Positions 6,915 to 18,102 of a stretch of DNA of 64,000 nt are shown one piece after another. The translations under genes were made by a program, and so were the position numbers. This DNA comes from Deltaproteobacteria bacterium (GTDB lineage: Bacteria; Desulfobacterota; Desulfobaccia; Desulfobaccales; Desulfobaccaceae): NCBI GenBank assembly GCA_019309545.1, contig JAFDGA010000002.1:47529-111528 (forward strand), given 5' to 3'. Under the pieces are notes generated by a model, which was given only the letters and a program-made list of their open reading frames with translations, was not told where the DNA came from and ran no database searches. Position 1 is the first letter of the stretch. The number at the start of each line of letters is the position of its first letter.

Positions 6915-9608
6915 ATGCAGAGGATTCCCATGGATGATCGGGAAGACCAGCAAAAACCCCGGTTAGGCTGGACCGTCCGCCTCAAAGCCTGGTTCAGCAA
7001 ATTATTCAGTGGTAAGGAATATCACTTTTACGGTTATCTCCCCAGTCGCCCCGGAATCTTGTTGCGATTTACCCTGGACCCGTTTTTCAGCCGGGTAAAG
7101 CTTAATCAACGGCAGGTGGAGCGGCTTCGCGAGTTGGGCCAACGGGGCGCGGTGGTTTATGCTTTAAAATATCGCAGTCATCTGGATTTCCTTTTTTTTA
7201 ACCGGCGTTATCGGCAAACTGGAGCCCCCCACCCCGAAGTGGCTTTCAACCTCAACCTGTGGATCTGGCAGCCGCTTTCTCACCTTATTCAGATTATCTC
7301 GGCAGCCCTCAATTATTTTACTAAACGCCATGCCTGGCCTAATCCCTATCGGGATGGTTACTACAAATGGATTTTGGAACAACGGATGTCGGCGCTTTTG
7401 TTCTTAGTAGACCAAGTCGGCTTTCGGCAGCGGTTTTTTAAACCCAAGGAAGATCCTCTGCGTCATCTTCTGGAACTTCAGCAAGAGCTGTCCTTTCCGA
7501 TCTTCCTGATTCCCCAGATGATATTATACGGCCGCGAACCGAGCCGCGAATCCAAGGGACTGATGCAACTATTTTTTGGCGACAGTGAGAATCCGGGCAA
7601 GCTCCGTAAACTGGGTCTTTTTTTCCTGCGGGCCCGAAAAGCGGTAGTCGAGGTGGCCGACCCGATAAATCTTCAGGACGTCCTGGCCTTGCCGGCCAAC
7701 CAGGTTCTGCCTCTCAGCGAGATTGCCCAGGGTATCCGTCGGCAATTGATCGACCGCATCGATCGGAAACGGCGGGTAATCACCGGTCCGGTGATCAGGT
7801 CATCCGAGGAGTTAATGGAACTCACGCTGACCGACTCGTGTCTGAACAAATTTATGGAACATATGGCCGAAGTAGAGAACAAGAAGCTCTCCAAAATAAA
7901 GAAGACCGCCCGGAGTTATTTTCGCGAGATTGCTTCTGATTACAACCTTTTTTACATCCATCTGATGGATCGTCTGCTTACCTGGGTCTGGCAAAACATC
8001 TTTGACGGTATCTCCCTGGATCAGGAAAGCTTGGAAAAGATTCGCGAAATTTCTCAGCATGGCACCTTGGTCTATGTCCCCTGTCACAAAAGTCATGCTG
8101 ATTATTTGATTCTCAACCATCTGCTCTATCAGAACAATATTCACCCCCCCCGCACTGCCGCGGGGAAAAATCTGGCTTTCTGGCCCATGGGGACCATTTT
8201 CCGGAAATCCGGGGCCTTTTTTATTCGGCGCCGCTTCCACGGCGCTAAGCTCTACGCCAAAGTCTTCAGCACTTATCTCAAGACCTTGGTCAAAGAAGGC
8301 TACAATCTGGAATTCTTTATTGAGGGGGGGCGCAGCCGCACCGGCAAATTAGTCTTGCCGCAGTTGGGATTGTTGAACATGATCCTCCAGACTGCCCAGG
8401 AGGGGGCTACCCAGGACCTGATTTTTCTTCCCACCTTCATCGGTTATGACCAGGTCATCGAAGAGAAGGCCTATCTTAAGGAGCTGAGCGGCTCTCAGAA
8501 AAAAACCGAATCGGTTCGCCAACTGTTGGGTATGGGTAAATTGCTCAAAAAACGCTATGGCCGGGTCTACATCCAATTCAGCGACCCCCTCTCCTTCAAA
8601 GACTATCTGGCCCAGCGCCAGTTGTGCGACCGGATGCTCACCGATGACGAACGCCGGGCCATCAGTCAGGACCTGGCCTTTACCATTATCCAGTCCATCA
8701 ATCGCATCTCCGTGGTTACCCCCTTCTCCCTGGTCTGTGCGGCGTTGCTGACTTATCCCCGCAAAGGAGTCTATCGTCGCGAACTGCTTCGGATTATTGA
8801 GGTTTTCCATGATTATTTGGTTGATCAAGACATTCCCCTGGCTGAGACCCTGACCAATCTCCCCCAGGCCGTCGAAGATACCCTGGCTTTGTGCGAATCT
8901 CGCAAGCTGATTACGCCTATTGAAAAAGAGGAGGAATTGGCTGACGAATTGGGGCTGGGAGGCTATAGCATCGACGAAAGCAAACGGCCGCTGTTAGAGT
9001 ATTATAAGAATAATATCATTCATTTTTTCCTGCCAGCCTCTCTGGTGGCCATGTCCATTCTGGCTACCCAGGGATTTGAGTTTACCCGTGATCAAATTAT
9101 CGAGGATTACTGCTTCTTGATGGACTTTTTCAAATATGAATTTGTCTACGACGGTGGTAGTCCGGAGGCCAATGTCGACCGCATGCTGGCCTATTTTTCC
9201 CAGCGGGGGGTAATTGCCAGCATCCCCCGGGAAAGCTCGCCCTACACCCTGTCCGCTCCCGGCCTCAAGGAACTGGCCTATTTTGCCAATCTGCTGCATA
9301 ACTATCTGGAATCGTATTGGATCGTATTGCGGTCGATCAAATATCTCAAAAAACGGCCCCGCAACGAACGCGAGTTCTTGAAGCGCATCCATTCCATCGG
9401 CAACAAATTGAGTAAGGTCGGCGAAGTCGAACGGGCAGAGGCCCTGTCTGATGTTAATTTCCGTAACTCTCTGAAACTTTTCGGGGAAAAAGGGGTCATC
9501 CTCAAAAAGGCCCGGGAAGGCAAGAAGCTGCCAACATTCAGCCGCCCGGAGGACGAGGACGCCAAAGAATACTACGGCCGCCAACTGGCCCGGTTCTTAA
9601 AGCGTTGA
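6915..9608 (+). CDS. plsB: Glycerol-3-phosphate acyltransferase-like protein with two acyltransferase domains
   Basis: 897-aa membrane-associated protein of the PlsB/LPLAT superfamily, which acylates sn-glycerol-3-phosphate as the first step of phospholipid synthesis. The catalytic copy is in the middle: HKSHAD (H391-D396, the HX4D motif), then FWPMGTIFRKSGAFFIRR and FIEGGRSRTGK for glycerol-phosphate binding. The N-terminal 300 residues contain a second, similar unit: YRSHLDF, where D91 is kept but the catalytic histidine position is Y86. The C-terminal 300 residues are helical and resemble the PlsB tail. An ATG at 6930 is an alternative start. Symbol assigned by family; the acyl-donor preference is unknown. 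Confidence 0.8.
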   Translation: MQRIPMDDREDQQKPRLGWTVRLKAWFSKLFSGKEYHFYGYLPSRPGILLRFTLDPFFSRVKLNQRQVERLRELGQRGAVVYALKYRSHLDFLFFNRRYRQTGAPHPEVAFNLNLWIWQPLSHLIQIISAALNYFTKRHAWPNPYRDGYYKWILEQRMSALLFLVDQVGFRQRFFKPKEDPLRHLLELQQELSFPIFLIPQMILYGREPSRESKGLMQLFFGDSENPGKLRKLGLFFLRARKAVVEVADPINLQDVLALPANQVLPLSEIAQGIRRQLIDRIDRKRRVITGPVIRSSEELMELTLTDSCLNKFMEHMAEVENKKLSKIKKTARSYFREIASDYNLFYIHLMDRLLTWVWQNIFDGISLDQESLEKIREISQHGTLVYVPCHKSHADYLILNHLLYQNNIHPPRTAAGKNLAFWPMGTIFRKSGAFFIRRRFHGAKLYAKVFSTYLKTLVKEGYNLEFFIEGGRSRTGKLVLPQLGLLNMILQTAQEGATQDLIFLPTFIGYDQVIEEKAYLKELSGSQKKTESVRQLLGMGKLLKKRYGRVYIQFSDPLSFKDYLAQRQLCDRMLTDDERRAISQDLAFTIIQSINRISVVTPFSLVCAALLTYPRKGVYRRELLRIIEVFHDYLVDQDIPLAETLTNLPQAVEDTLALCESRKLITPIEKEEELADELGLGGYSIDESKRPLLEYYKNNIIHFFLPASLVAMSILATQGFEFTRDQIIEDYCFLMDFFKYEFVYDGGSPEANVDRMLAYFSQRGVIASIPRESSPYTLSAPGLKELAYFANLLHNYLESYWIVLRSIKYLKKRPRNEREFLKRIHSIGNKLSKVGEVERAEALSDVNFRNSLKLFGEKGVILKKAREGKKLPTFSRPEDEDAKEYYGRQLARFLKR

Positions 9609-9849
9609 ACCTGGCCCGGATAGTGGATTTGAGGCGACTGGGGCTTTATGGCTTGACCGGGGTGATTAACCACGTCCAGACCCAGATTAAAAAATCCTCC
9701 AAACTTTTTTCTTTACCTGACTACCGATATCGTTTATTATTAAATTGATTAAGAAAATGGTTCCGATGGGCTAGATCTGAGTAGTCCTTTGGATCTGGAA
9801 ACAGGCAAACGTAATCAGGCTGATTTTTTCCGGTGGGAGTAATGGTCGT

Positions 9850-10134
9850 ATGAATAAGTCGCAACTCATCGAGGGACTGGCAAAAGCCGAGGGGCTGACC
9901 CTTAAAAAGGCCGAGATGGTGGTCAATACCCTGTTTGAAAATATGACCGAAGCTCTGGTAGAAAACGAACGCATTGAAATCCGCGGCTTCGGCAGTTTTA
10001 AAGTCAAGAGCTACGAGGGCTATCAAGGCCGCAATCCCAAAACCGGTGAGATCATCGAAGTAGGTGAAAAGAAACTACCTTTCTTCAAGGTGGGCAAAGA
10101 ACTGAAAGAACGGGTTGACAGCCCGGATAAGTAA
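9850..10134 (+). CDS. HU/IHF family DNA-binding protein
   Basis: 94-aa histone-like protein. MNKSQLIEGLAKAEGLTLKKAE is the helical dimerisation part, and the DNA-gripping beta arm is GRNPKTGEIIEV around residues 60-72, followed by PFFKVGKELKERV. These proteins bend DNA and help compaction and sigma-54 promoter looping. The GRNPKTGE arm is common to HU and IHF, so I do not choose a symbol. GGGAG lies ten bases before the ATG. The SRP RNA gene starts 20 bases after the stop codon and may be co-transcribed or have a promoter inside this gene's end. Confidence 0.93.
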   Translation: MNKSQLIEGLAKAEGLTLKKAEMVVNTLFENMTEALVENERIEIRGFGSFKVKSYEGYQGRNPKTGEIIEVGEKKLPFFKVGKELKERVDSPDK

Positions 10135-10153
10135 CCGGTAGTGGTTAAAGTCT

Positions 10154-10419
10154 GGCCGTGCTAGACGGGGAGCTAGCGGTGCCCTGTAACCCGAAAACCG
10201 CTTTAGCGGGGTTGAATCCCCTCTCAGAGGATTGCAGCGTTGTTCGGCATCTGTGGACAAAGGCGGGGGGTTGGACCCCACGCAACGGACGCTTGTGAAC
10301 CCCGTCAGGTCCGGGAGGAAGCAGCGGTAAGCAAGGCAGTGCGTGTCGTGGCGGATGCTAATCCGAAACCCCTTTGCCACAGCCCGAGCAATGGCGAGTT
10401 CGATGGAGGGTGCACGGCC
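10154..10419 (+). ncRNA. Large-type bacterial signal recognition particle RNA (with Alu-like domain)
   Basis: The universal SRP domain IV core GTCAGGTCCGGGAGGAAGCA is at 10304-10323, followed by GCGGTAAGC. The 5' part contains GGCCGTGCTAGACGGGGAG and GCGGTGCCCTGTAACCCG, which match the 5' Alu-type domain of large (about 270 nt) SRP RNAs such as the Bacillus scRNA. The 3' end GAGGGTGCACGGCC closes the molecule: GGCCGTGC (10154-10161) pairs perfectly with GCACGGCC (10412-10419). This gives a 266-nt RNA that scaffolds Ffh for co-translational targeting of membrane proteins. A TTGACA at 10115-10120 could be a -35 element, with only a weak -10 (TAGTGG). The short 4.5S form is excluded by the long 5' extension. 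Confidence 0.9.
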
Positions 10420-10638
10420 AGTTAATTTTCGCAAACCTTTTCAAACCAACATTTGCTTTACCCCCCAGAAGGTTGGACCGAAAACTGCCAGCATATTTTC
10501 AAAAATAATTAACCTTCCTTATTGGTTGATCAATTGGGCGGATGAATCCGCCTTGATTTACTATTACCGCTGGGGATGAGGAGAGTCTACACTGAGACCC
10601 TGGTTTTTTGATCGTAAAAAGGCAGGAAGTTCAGTATC

Positions 10639-12385
<1,747 letters not shown>

Positions 12386-12388
12386 GCT

Positions 12389-13225
12389 ATGGGTCATTGC
12401 GTGCCGGTCGCGGATTTTCTGGTGGGCAACGGTGACCTGGTTCTGATCGCCGGTCCCTGCGTCATTGAATCCGCTGCGCTGACTCTGGAGATCGCCTGGA
12501 CGCTTAAAGACTATGCCCAACGATTGTCTCTCCCTTTAATCTTCAAGGCCTCCTTTGACAAGGCTAACCGGACCTCCGCATCATCCTACCGCGGGCCGGG
12601 GTTGGCCGTTGGTCTGGAACTCCTGGCCCGGGTGCAAGAAGAGGTAGGCCTGCCGGTGATTTCCGATGTGCATGAAGTATGGCAGGTGGAGCCGGCTGCT
12701 CAGGTCCTGGATGTACTCCAAATCCCGGCCTTCTTATGCCGGCAGACCGATCTCCTGCAGGCCGCGGCTGGGACCGGCAAACCCCTCAATATCAAAAAAG
12801 GCCAGTTCCTGGCCCCCTGGGACATGGCCCCGGTGGTAGAGAAAATCACTGCTCTTCGCCATCACCACCTGATGCTTACCGAACGGGGCACCCTGTTCGG
12901 CTATAATAATTTGGTGGTGGATTTTCGCAGTCTGCCCATTTTGCGTACCCTGGGCTATCCGGTGGTGATGGATGTTACCCATAGCGTGCAGTTACCCGGC
13001 GGGCAAGGTAGCGCTTCAGGCGGCCAGCGGGAATTCATCCCTTACCTGGCCCAGGCCGCGGTGGCGGTCGGAGTCGATGCCCTGTTTATGGAAGTGCACC
13101 CCCACCCGGAGCAGGCCCGCTGCGACGGCCCCAACTCCCTGCCTCTGAACCAGGTGTTCCGCCTGTGGCGGCATCTCCAAGAACTGCATAATTTTCAACA
13201 GCAACAGAGAAAAGAGTCAGAATGA
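12389..13225 (+). CDS. kdsA: 3-deoxy-D-manno-octulosonate 8-phosphate synthase
   Basis: 278-aa enzyme condensing arabinose 5-phosphate with PEP to Kdo 8-phosphate, the committed step to the LPS inner-core sugar Kdo. Family motifs: [10 protein letters not shown] (residues 19-28), [25 protein letters not shown], and [12 protein letters not shown]. The cysteine in AGPCVIES corresponds to the metal-ligand position of metal-dependent Kdo8P synthases, so this one may need a divalent metal. The start is three bases after the pyrG stop and the end overlaps kdsC by ATGA. No strong Shine-Dalgarno site is seen, consistent with translational coupling. Confidence 0.96.
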   Translation: MGHCVPVADFLVGNGDLVLIAGPCVIESAALTLEIAWTLKDYAQRLSLPLIFKASFDKANRTSASSYRGPGLAVGLELLARVQEEVGLPVISDVHEVWQVEPAAQVLDVLQIPAFLCRQTDLLQAAAGTGKPLNIKKGQFLAPWDMAPVVEKITALRHHHLMLTERGTLFGYNNLVVDFRSLPILRTLGYPVVMDVTHSVQLPGGQGSASGGQREFIPYLAQAAVAVGVDALFMEVHPHPEQARCDGPNSLPLNQVFRLWRHLQELHNFQQQQRKESE

Positions 13226-13752
13226 AGCCCCTGGAGTACCCCACCGCGGTTTGGGAGCAGGCCCGCCATATTCGCCTGCTGCTGCTGGATGTGGATGGGG
13301 TGCTCACCGATGGGCGGATCATTTATACTGACTCGGGCCAGGAGATCAAGTTCTTCCATGTCCGGGATGGCCACGGCATCAAACTGGCCCAGCGGATGGG
13401 AATTGAAGTGGCCCTGATCACCGGCCGGCACTCTGAGGTGGTCAACCATCGGGCCCGGGATCTGGGTATCACCCGGATTTTCCAGGCGGTGCGGGACAAA
13501 ATCGCCATTCTCCAAGAACTCCTGGAATTGCTCAAACTAGAGCCGCAACAGGTGGCGGCGATGGGCGATGATCTGGTTGACCTGGCCCTGTTCCGGCGGG
13601 TGGGCCTGGCCATCGCTGTAGCCGACGCGGTGCCGGAAGTCCAGACCGCGGCCCACTGGGTGACCTCCTTCCCGGGAGGTCGGGGCGCGGTCCGGGAGGT
13701 CTGCGAATTGCTCCTCAAAGCCCAGGGTTTCTGGAATCAATTAATCGACTAA
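13222..13752 (+). CDS. kdsC: 3-deoxy-D-manno-octulosonate 8-phosphate phosphatase (HAD family)
   Basis: 176-aa HAD phosphatase that dephosphorylates Kdo 8-phosphate to Kdo. Motif I is DVDGVLTDG with nucleophile D23 and general acid D25; motif II is LITGR; motif IV is MGDDLVDL. The lack of a cap domain and the length are typical of KdsC. It overlaps kdsA by four bases (ATGA) and ends the pyrG operon; the lpt genes start about 190 bases later. Confidence 0.95.
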   Translation: MKPLEYPTAVWEQARHIRLLLLDVDGVLTDGRIIYTDSGQEIKFFHVRDGHGIKLAQRMGIEVALITGRHSEVVNHRARDLGITRIFQAVRDKIAILQELLELLKLEPQQVAAMGDDLVDLALFRRVGLAIAVADAVPEVQTAAHWVTSFPGGRGAVREVCELLLKAQGFWNQLID

Positions 13753-13941
13753 GCCTATTGCCGGTGGTCCCCTGGCCCTCCCCTCAAATTACCCTTTTAA
13801 ATTCTCGGAGTAATATCTTGGGACAAGGACAGGAAAGGCCACAGGTCCACTTACTCCCGGTTCAACATCTCCAGATTATCCTTTACAGAGCTGGTCAGAA
13901 GACAATATAATAACCCTAACCGATATGATATTTTATTAAAA

Positions 13942-14529
13942 ATGGACAAAAACAAGTGGCTGGCCAGGAAAGGGATCAGACGAGCCATATTATTGATTAT
14001 GGTGGGGGGGTTGGCATTGGGTTGGTGGACCCTGATCAGGCCCCAACCAGGGGAAAAAACCGTGACGTCGCCCACCTCTGCTCTGAAACAGCCGTCCCAT
14101 ATGGAAGCAATCCGGCTTACCGAAATCGAAGAGGGGGACAAGAAATGGACCCTGGTAGCCAAACAGGCTGATTACTTAAAAGACCAGAATTTGATCCGCT
14201 TGACCGACGTCCGAGTTGAGGTTTTCTGGAAAGAGGGCGGCAATATTACCTTAATCGGCAATATCGGCTATATTAATACCAAAACTCGGCAGTTGACCCT
14301 GGAAGGGGAAGTTCAAGTCCGGTTGGCAGATTATCGGTTCACTGCGCCTGAAGTGAGCTATATCCCGAAAAAGCGAGTTTTGCTCGCCACCGGCGCGGTA
14401 GACATTGAAGGGCCCCAGATAGAGGTGAAGGGTAGGGATCTCAGAGTTGAACTAGATAACAAGAAGTTGGTATTAACGGAGCACTTATTAACCCGATGTC
14501 GTTTTCCCGAAAAAATAGGGAGGCGCTAG
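13942..14529 (+). CDS. lptC: LPS export ABC transporter periplasmic protein LptC
   Basis: 195-aa bitopic inner-membrane protein. A single N-terminal transmembrane helix (about residues 15-32, rich in LLIMVGGLALGWW) is followed by a periplasmic beta-jellyroll: repeated segments such as LTDVRVEVFWKEG, LTLEGEVQVRLADYRFTAPEVSY and ATGAVDIEGPQIEVKG. LptC passes LPS from LptBFG to LptA. It overlaps lptA by 34 bases. Its place before lptA and lptB is standard for the family and supports the call despite low sequence conservation. Confidence 0.88.
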   Translation: MDKNKWLARKGIRRAILLIMVGGLALGWWTLIRPQPGEKTVTSPTSALKQPSHMEAIRLTEIEEGDKKWTLVAKQADYLKDQNLIRLTDVRVEVFWKEGGNITLIGNIGYINTKTRQLTLEGEVQVRLADYRFTAPEVSYIPKKRVLLATGAVDIEGPQIEVKGRDLRVELDNKKLVLTEHLLTRCRFPEKIGRR

Positions 14530-15128
14530 CCCGACGCTGTTGGTGGATTATTCTGGGCCTGGTTCTGGGTCTAGCTGCAGCCGGCGCGGTAGACGCTCAA
14601 AAATCTCCCGAGCCGGAAGGGGACTTTCCCCTCAACATCACCGCGGCGCGGCTGGAAGCCGACCACCCTCGCCAGGAAGTTACCTTTATGGGTGAGGTAG
14701 TGGCTCGCTATAAGGATATGATTCTTTATAGCGATGTGCTGAAAATTTTTTATGAGACCAAAGACAAGCCAGCGGCCCCGGTAACCCGAGCTACTTCTGA
14801 AAAGCCCGCCGCGGCGGAGGGGGAATCTCCGCTTGACGCGGTCGGGATCGAAAAGATCTCCAGAATTGAGGCTCGGGGTCATGTCCGTATGGTCCAAGAG
14901 GATAAAGTGGCCACCGGCGACCAGGCGATTTATTACAAAGATGAAGAAAAGGTGGTGCTGTTGGGGCATCCCCAACTCTGGCAGGGAGAAAACCACCTGA
15001 AAGGGGAAAAGATTACTTTTTATCTGAAAGAAAATAGAGCGGTGGTCGAAGGAGCCCCCCAAAAGCGGGTCGAGGCTATCGTCTATCCCTCAGCGAAAAC
15101 CACTTTACCCGGGAAACCCAAACCTTAA
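14496..15128 (+). CDS. lptA: LPS transport periplasmic protein LptA (OstA-like)
   Basis: 210 aa with a signal peptide (hydrophobic WWIILGLVLGLAAAGAVDA, likely cleaved before QKSPEPEG). The mature part has OstA beta-jellyroll repeats: PLNITAARLEADHPRQEVTFMGEVVAR, ARGHVRMVQEDKVATGDQAIYY and VVLLGHPQLWQGENHLKGEKI. A charged Ala/Pro/Glu-rich insertion (about 88-110) interrupts the barrel and is unusual. LptA bridges the periplasm between LptC and the outer membrane LptD. It lies between lptC (overlapping) and lptB (13 bp apart). Confidence 0.9.
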   Translation: MSFSRKNREALARRCWWIILGLVLGLAAAGAVDAQKSPEPEGDFPLNITAARLEADHPRQEVTFMGEVVARYKDMILYSDVLKIFYETKDKPAAPVTRATSEKPAAAEGESPLDAVGIEKISRIEARGHVRMVQEDKVATGDQAIYYKDEEKVVLLGHPQLWQGENHLKGEKITFYLKENRAVVEGAPQKRVEAIVYPSAKTTLPGKPKP

Positions 15129-15141
15129 TCCAGATCCGAAA

Positions 15142-15882
15142 ATGGCCGAAATAAGAGAGCGGCATCAACTGTATACCCAGAAACTGACCAAAAGTTTTGG
15201 CAGCCGGACTGTAGTTAACGAGGTCTCCATCCAGGTCAAGAGTGGAGAGATTGTCGGGCTTTTGGGTCCTAACGGGGCTGGTAAGACCACCACTTTTTAT
15301 ATGATCGTCGGCATCCTCAAACCCGATAGTGGGGGGATCTTTTTGGATGAGGAAGACCTGTCGTCTTTGCCCATCTATCTCCGGGCCCGCAAAGGGGTCC
15401 AGTATCTCCCCCAGGAGCCTTCGGTATTTCGGAAGTTGACCGTGGCCGAGAACATCATGGCCATTCTGGAGACCCTGGAGATGGATAACGATGTCCGTCA
15501 ACACCGTCTGCAGGAATTGTTGGGCGAGTTAAAAATTACCCATCTGGCTCAGAACCGGGCAGATTCCCTCTCTGGCGGTGAACGGCGGCGGGTGGAGATT
15601 ACCCGGGCCCTGGTAACCTCACCCCGGTTCATTCTGTTAGACGAACCTTTTGCTGGCATTGACCCGGTGGTCTTAAACGACATCAAAAACATCATTGTCC
15701 AGCTCAAGGCGCGGGGCCTGGGGATCCTGGTTTCAGATCACAATGTCCGCGAGACCCTGGGAATCTGTGATCGGGCTTATATTCTCCATGAAGGTGTAAT
15801 TCTGGAAGAAGGTCCCCCCGAGGACATTGTGGCAAGTGAGTTGGCTAAAAAGATTTACTTAGGAGAATCTTTTAGGTTATAA
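15142..15882 (+). CDS. lptB: LPS export ABC transporter ATP-binding protein LptB
   Basis: 246-aa ATPase powering extraction of LPS from the inner membrane. Walker A is GPNGAGKTT (42-50), the Q-loop region is YLPQEPSVFRKLT, the signature is LSGGERRR, Walker B and D-loop are FILLDEPFAGIDP, and the switch histidine is in SDHNVRE. These full motifs and the family-typical SVFRKLTVAENI identify LptB rather than a generic importer ATPase. LptF/G are not in the window. It is followed by rpoN, as in many Proteobacteria. Confidence 0.95.
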   Translation: MAEIRERHQLYTQKLTKSFGSRTVVNEVSIQVKSGEIVGLLGPNGAGKTTTFYMIVGILKPDSGGIFLDEEDLSSLPIYLRARKGVQYLPQEPSVFRKLTVAENIMAILETLEMDNDVRQHRLQELLGELKITHLAQNRADSLSGGERRRVEITRALVTSPRFILLDEPFAGIDPVVLNDIKNIIVQLKARGLGILVSDHNVRETLGICDRAYILHEGVILEEGPPEDIVASELAKKIYLGESFRL

Positions 15883-15965
15883 TAAATTTGATGGCTTACA
15901 GGAACCTTAGCCAATCGGCCAGGGAGAACATCGCTCTGATAGTTATCTATGAGGAAGTGGGATAA

Positions 15966-17459
15966 ATGGCGCTGGAGATCAAACAGAGTCTGAAACTCAC
16001 CCAGCAACTGATCATGACCCCCCAGTTGCAGCAGGCCATAAAATTGCTGCAACTTTCTCGCCTGGAATTACTGGCCGCCATCAATCAAGAACTGGAGACC
16101 AATCCCATATTAGAAGAAGTCTTGTCTGAGGAAGATCAAGGATCAAAATCTTGGGAATTAGGGGAAGAAAATGTTCCTGAGAAGGGCAGCAATAATAATG
16201 AAGAGGTCCCACTTCCGGAAGTGACCGTAGAGAATCGGGTGCGGGAAGATTTTGAATGGGGAGCTTACCTGGAGGATAAAATCTCGCCTCCCATGCGGCA
16301 CGAATACGAAGAGCGTGAAACCCCGTCCTTTGAAAATGTTTACCGGCAAGAAATTTCCCTGAAATCACATCTCTTGTCGCAATTACAATTGGCCGAATTT
16401 AGCGATCAGGAGAAATATCTGGGGACCCTGATTATTGGCAACCTGGACGAAGATGGTTACCTGAGGGCTACCGTAGAAGATCTTGCCCGGGAAGCTCAAG
16501 CCGACCCCGAGGAAGTGGAAGCAGTCTTAAGAGAAGTGCAGGAGTTCGATCCGGTGGGGGTGGCTGCCCGGGATCTGAAAGAGTGTCTGTTGATTCAGGT
16601 CCGCGTTCACGATTTCCAAAATCCTTTGATCGAGCCGATCATTGTCCATCACCTGCGGCACCTGGAGAATAAAAATTACCTGGCCATTGCCCAGGACTTA
16701 AAAACCACCCTGGAGGAGGTGTCCCAGGCGGTGGAACTCATTACCCAACTCGAACCCAAGCCTGGTCGCAGTTTTGATCATGCTGAGAGTCGCCATATTA
16801 ATCCCGATATCTTTGTGTATAAAATGGGCGATGATTATGTGGTAACTTTAAATGATGACGGACTGCCTCGACTGCGGGTAAGTTCCTTTTATCAAGCGGC
16901 GCTGACTGGCCAGCCGGATATTCCCGAGACCACCAGGAATTACATTCAGAGCCGTCTCAAATCCGCAGTCTGGTTTATCAAAAGCATCCAGCAACGGCAA
17001 AGAACCATCTATCGGGTGAGTAAAAGTATTGTCAATTTCCAACGCCAATTTTTAGACCAAGGGATCGCCCATCTCAAACCATTAACCCTCCGCCAGGTGG
17101 CGGAAGATGTCCAATTGCATGAATCCACTATCAGTCGGGTGACTACCAATAAATACATGCATACTCCCCAGGGGGTATTTGAGCTGAAATTCTTCTTTAA
17201 CAGCGGCATTACCCGAACCCACGGAGATCAGGTGGCCTCAGAAAGTGTCAAGGAGAAGATTCGCCAGATCGTCCAGTCTGAGGATGGGGAACGTCCTTAT
17301 AGCGATCAAGATATTGCTGATATGCTGAAGGATTCCAATATCTTGATCGCCCGACGGACCGTGGCCAAATATCGAGAGATGTTGGGACTGCTCTCTTCCA
17401 ACAAACGCAAAAAACCGACCTGGCGCAAGAATAGCGAGCCCCGGAATCCTCTATCCTGA
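15966..17459 (+). CDS. rpoN: RNA polymerase sigma-54 factor
   Basis: 497-aa alternative sigma factor recognising -24/-12 promoters. Region I is the Q/L-rich start (LKLTQQLIMTPQLQQAIKLLQLSRLEL), region II is acidic, and region III contains the core-binding and DNA-binding parts. The RpoN box reads ARRTVAKYREMLGL near residue 470, with the helix-turn-helix around LHESTISRVTTNKYM. GAGGAAGTGGGATAA precedes the ATG. It sits in the classical lptB-rpoN-hpf-ptsN-rapZ order. Its relevance here is direct: a sigma-54 activator (32959) and a -24/-12 promoter in front of glnA (37300) are in the same window. Confidence 0.97.
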   Translation: MALEIKQSLKLTQQLIMTPQLQQAIKLLQLSRLELLAAINQELETNPILEEVLSEEDQGSKSWELGEENVPEKGSNNNEEVPLPEVTVENRVREDFEWGAYLEDKISPPMRHEYEERETPSFENVYRQEISLKSHLLSQLQLAEFSDQEKYLGTLIIGNLDEDGYLRATVEDLAREAQADPEEVEAVLREVQEFDPVGVAARDLKECLLIQVRVHDFQNPLIEPIIVHHLRHLENKNYLAIAQDLKTTLEEVSQAVELITQLEPKPGRSFDHAESRHINPDIFVYKMGDDYVVTLNDDGLPRLRVSSFYQAALTGQPDIPETTRNYIQSRLKSAVWFIKSIQQRQRTIYRVSKSIVNFQRQFLDQGIAHLKPLTLRQVAEDVQLHESTISRVTTNKYMHTPQGVFELKFFFNSGITRTHGDQVASESVKEKIRQIVQSEDGERPYSDQDIADMLKDSNILIARRTVAKYREMLGLLSSNKRKKPTWRKNSEPRNPLS

Positions 17460-17540
17460 AACACAGTCCCGGGTGGTTCTGCAGGCATTCAAAAACGGAA
17501 TCTTAATTACTTGAGAAGTAATTTGTAATGGAGACAGCTT

Positions 17541-18083
17541 ATGCAAATTTCGGTTACCTTCCGGCATGTTGACCCCTCAGAGGCCTTGAAAAATTATGCT
17601 ATCAAGAAGGTCGGCAAGCTCAAAAAGTACTTGGATGGTCCGGTTGAAGCCCATGTGGTGTTGGGAACCGAGAAATTTCGCCACCAGGCAGATATTACCA
17701 TTACCAGTAATAGCCTGAAAATTAAAGGCAAAGAAGAAACTGCTGATATGTACTCGGCCATCGATATGGCCATGGAGAAAATCGAAAAGCAGGTCCGACG
17801 GTTACGGGATAAGCCACGCCACAACAAGTCTTATCCGAATATCAAGACCATGGCCGCGCTGTCCGATATGCTCCCGGGGGAGATGGCTGCCGAGGACCTC
17901 CCTCCGGTGGTTCACATCGAGCAGGTCGAAGCCAAACCCATGGACCTGGAAGAGGCCATTTTGCAGCTAAATCAGGTTAATGAAGATATCCTGGTTTTCA
18001 GCAACATCCAGACCGCGGCGATAAATATTCTCTACCGCCGTCGGGATGGCAGTTATGGACTGATTGAACCCGGATTAGGCTGA
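17541..18083 (+). CDS. hpf: Ribosome hibernation-promoting factor, long form
   Basis: 180 aa: N-terminal S30AE/HPF domain (MQISVTFRHVDPSEALKNYAIKKVGKLKKYL, residues 1-95) that sits in the mRNA/tRNA channel of the 30S subunit, and a C-terminal dimerisation domain (about 125-180; PMDLEEAILQLNQVNEDILVFSN). The two-domain length marks a long-form HPF that makes 100S dimers without RMF. GGAG precedes the ATG. It lies between rpoN and ptsN, the usual place. Confidence 0.93.
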   Translation: MQISVTFRHVDPSEALKNYAIKKVGKLKKYLDGPVEAHVVLGTEKFRHQADITITSNSLKIKGKEETADMYSAIDMAMEKIEKQVRRLRDKPRHNKSYPNIKTMAALSDMLPGEMAAEDLPPVVHIEQVEAKPMDLEEAILQLNQVNEDILVFSNIQTAAINILYRRRDGSYGLIEPGLG

Positions 18084-18102
18084 GGAATTAGGCGGTTCCT
18101 GA

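Noticed and set aside
10260..10380. Short 4.5S-type SRP RNA only
   Set aside because: The conserved 5' Alu-type segment and the perfect outer helix show a 266-nt molecule.
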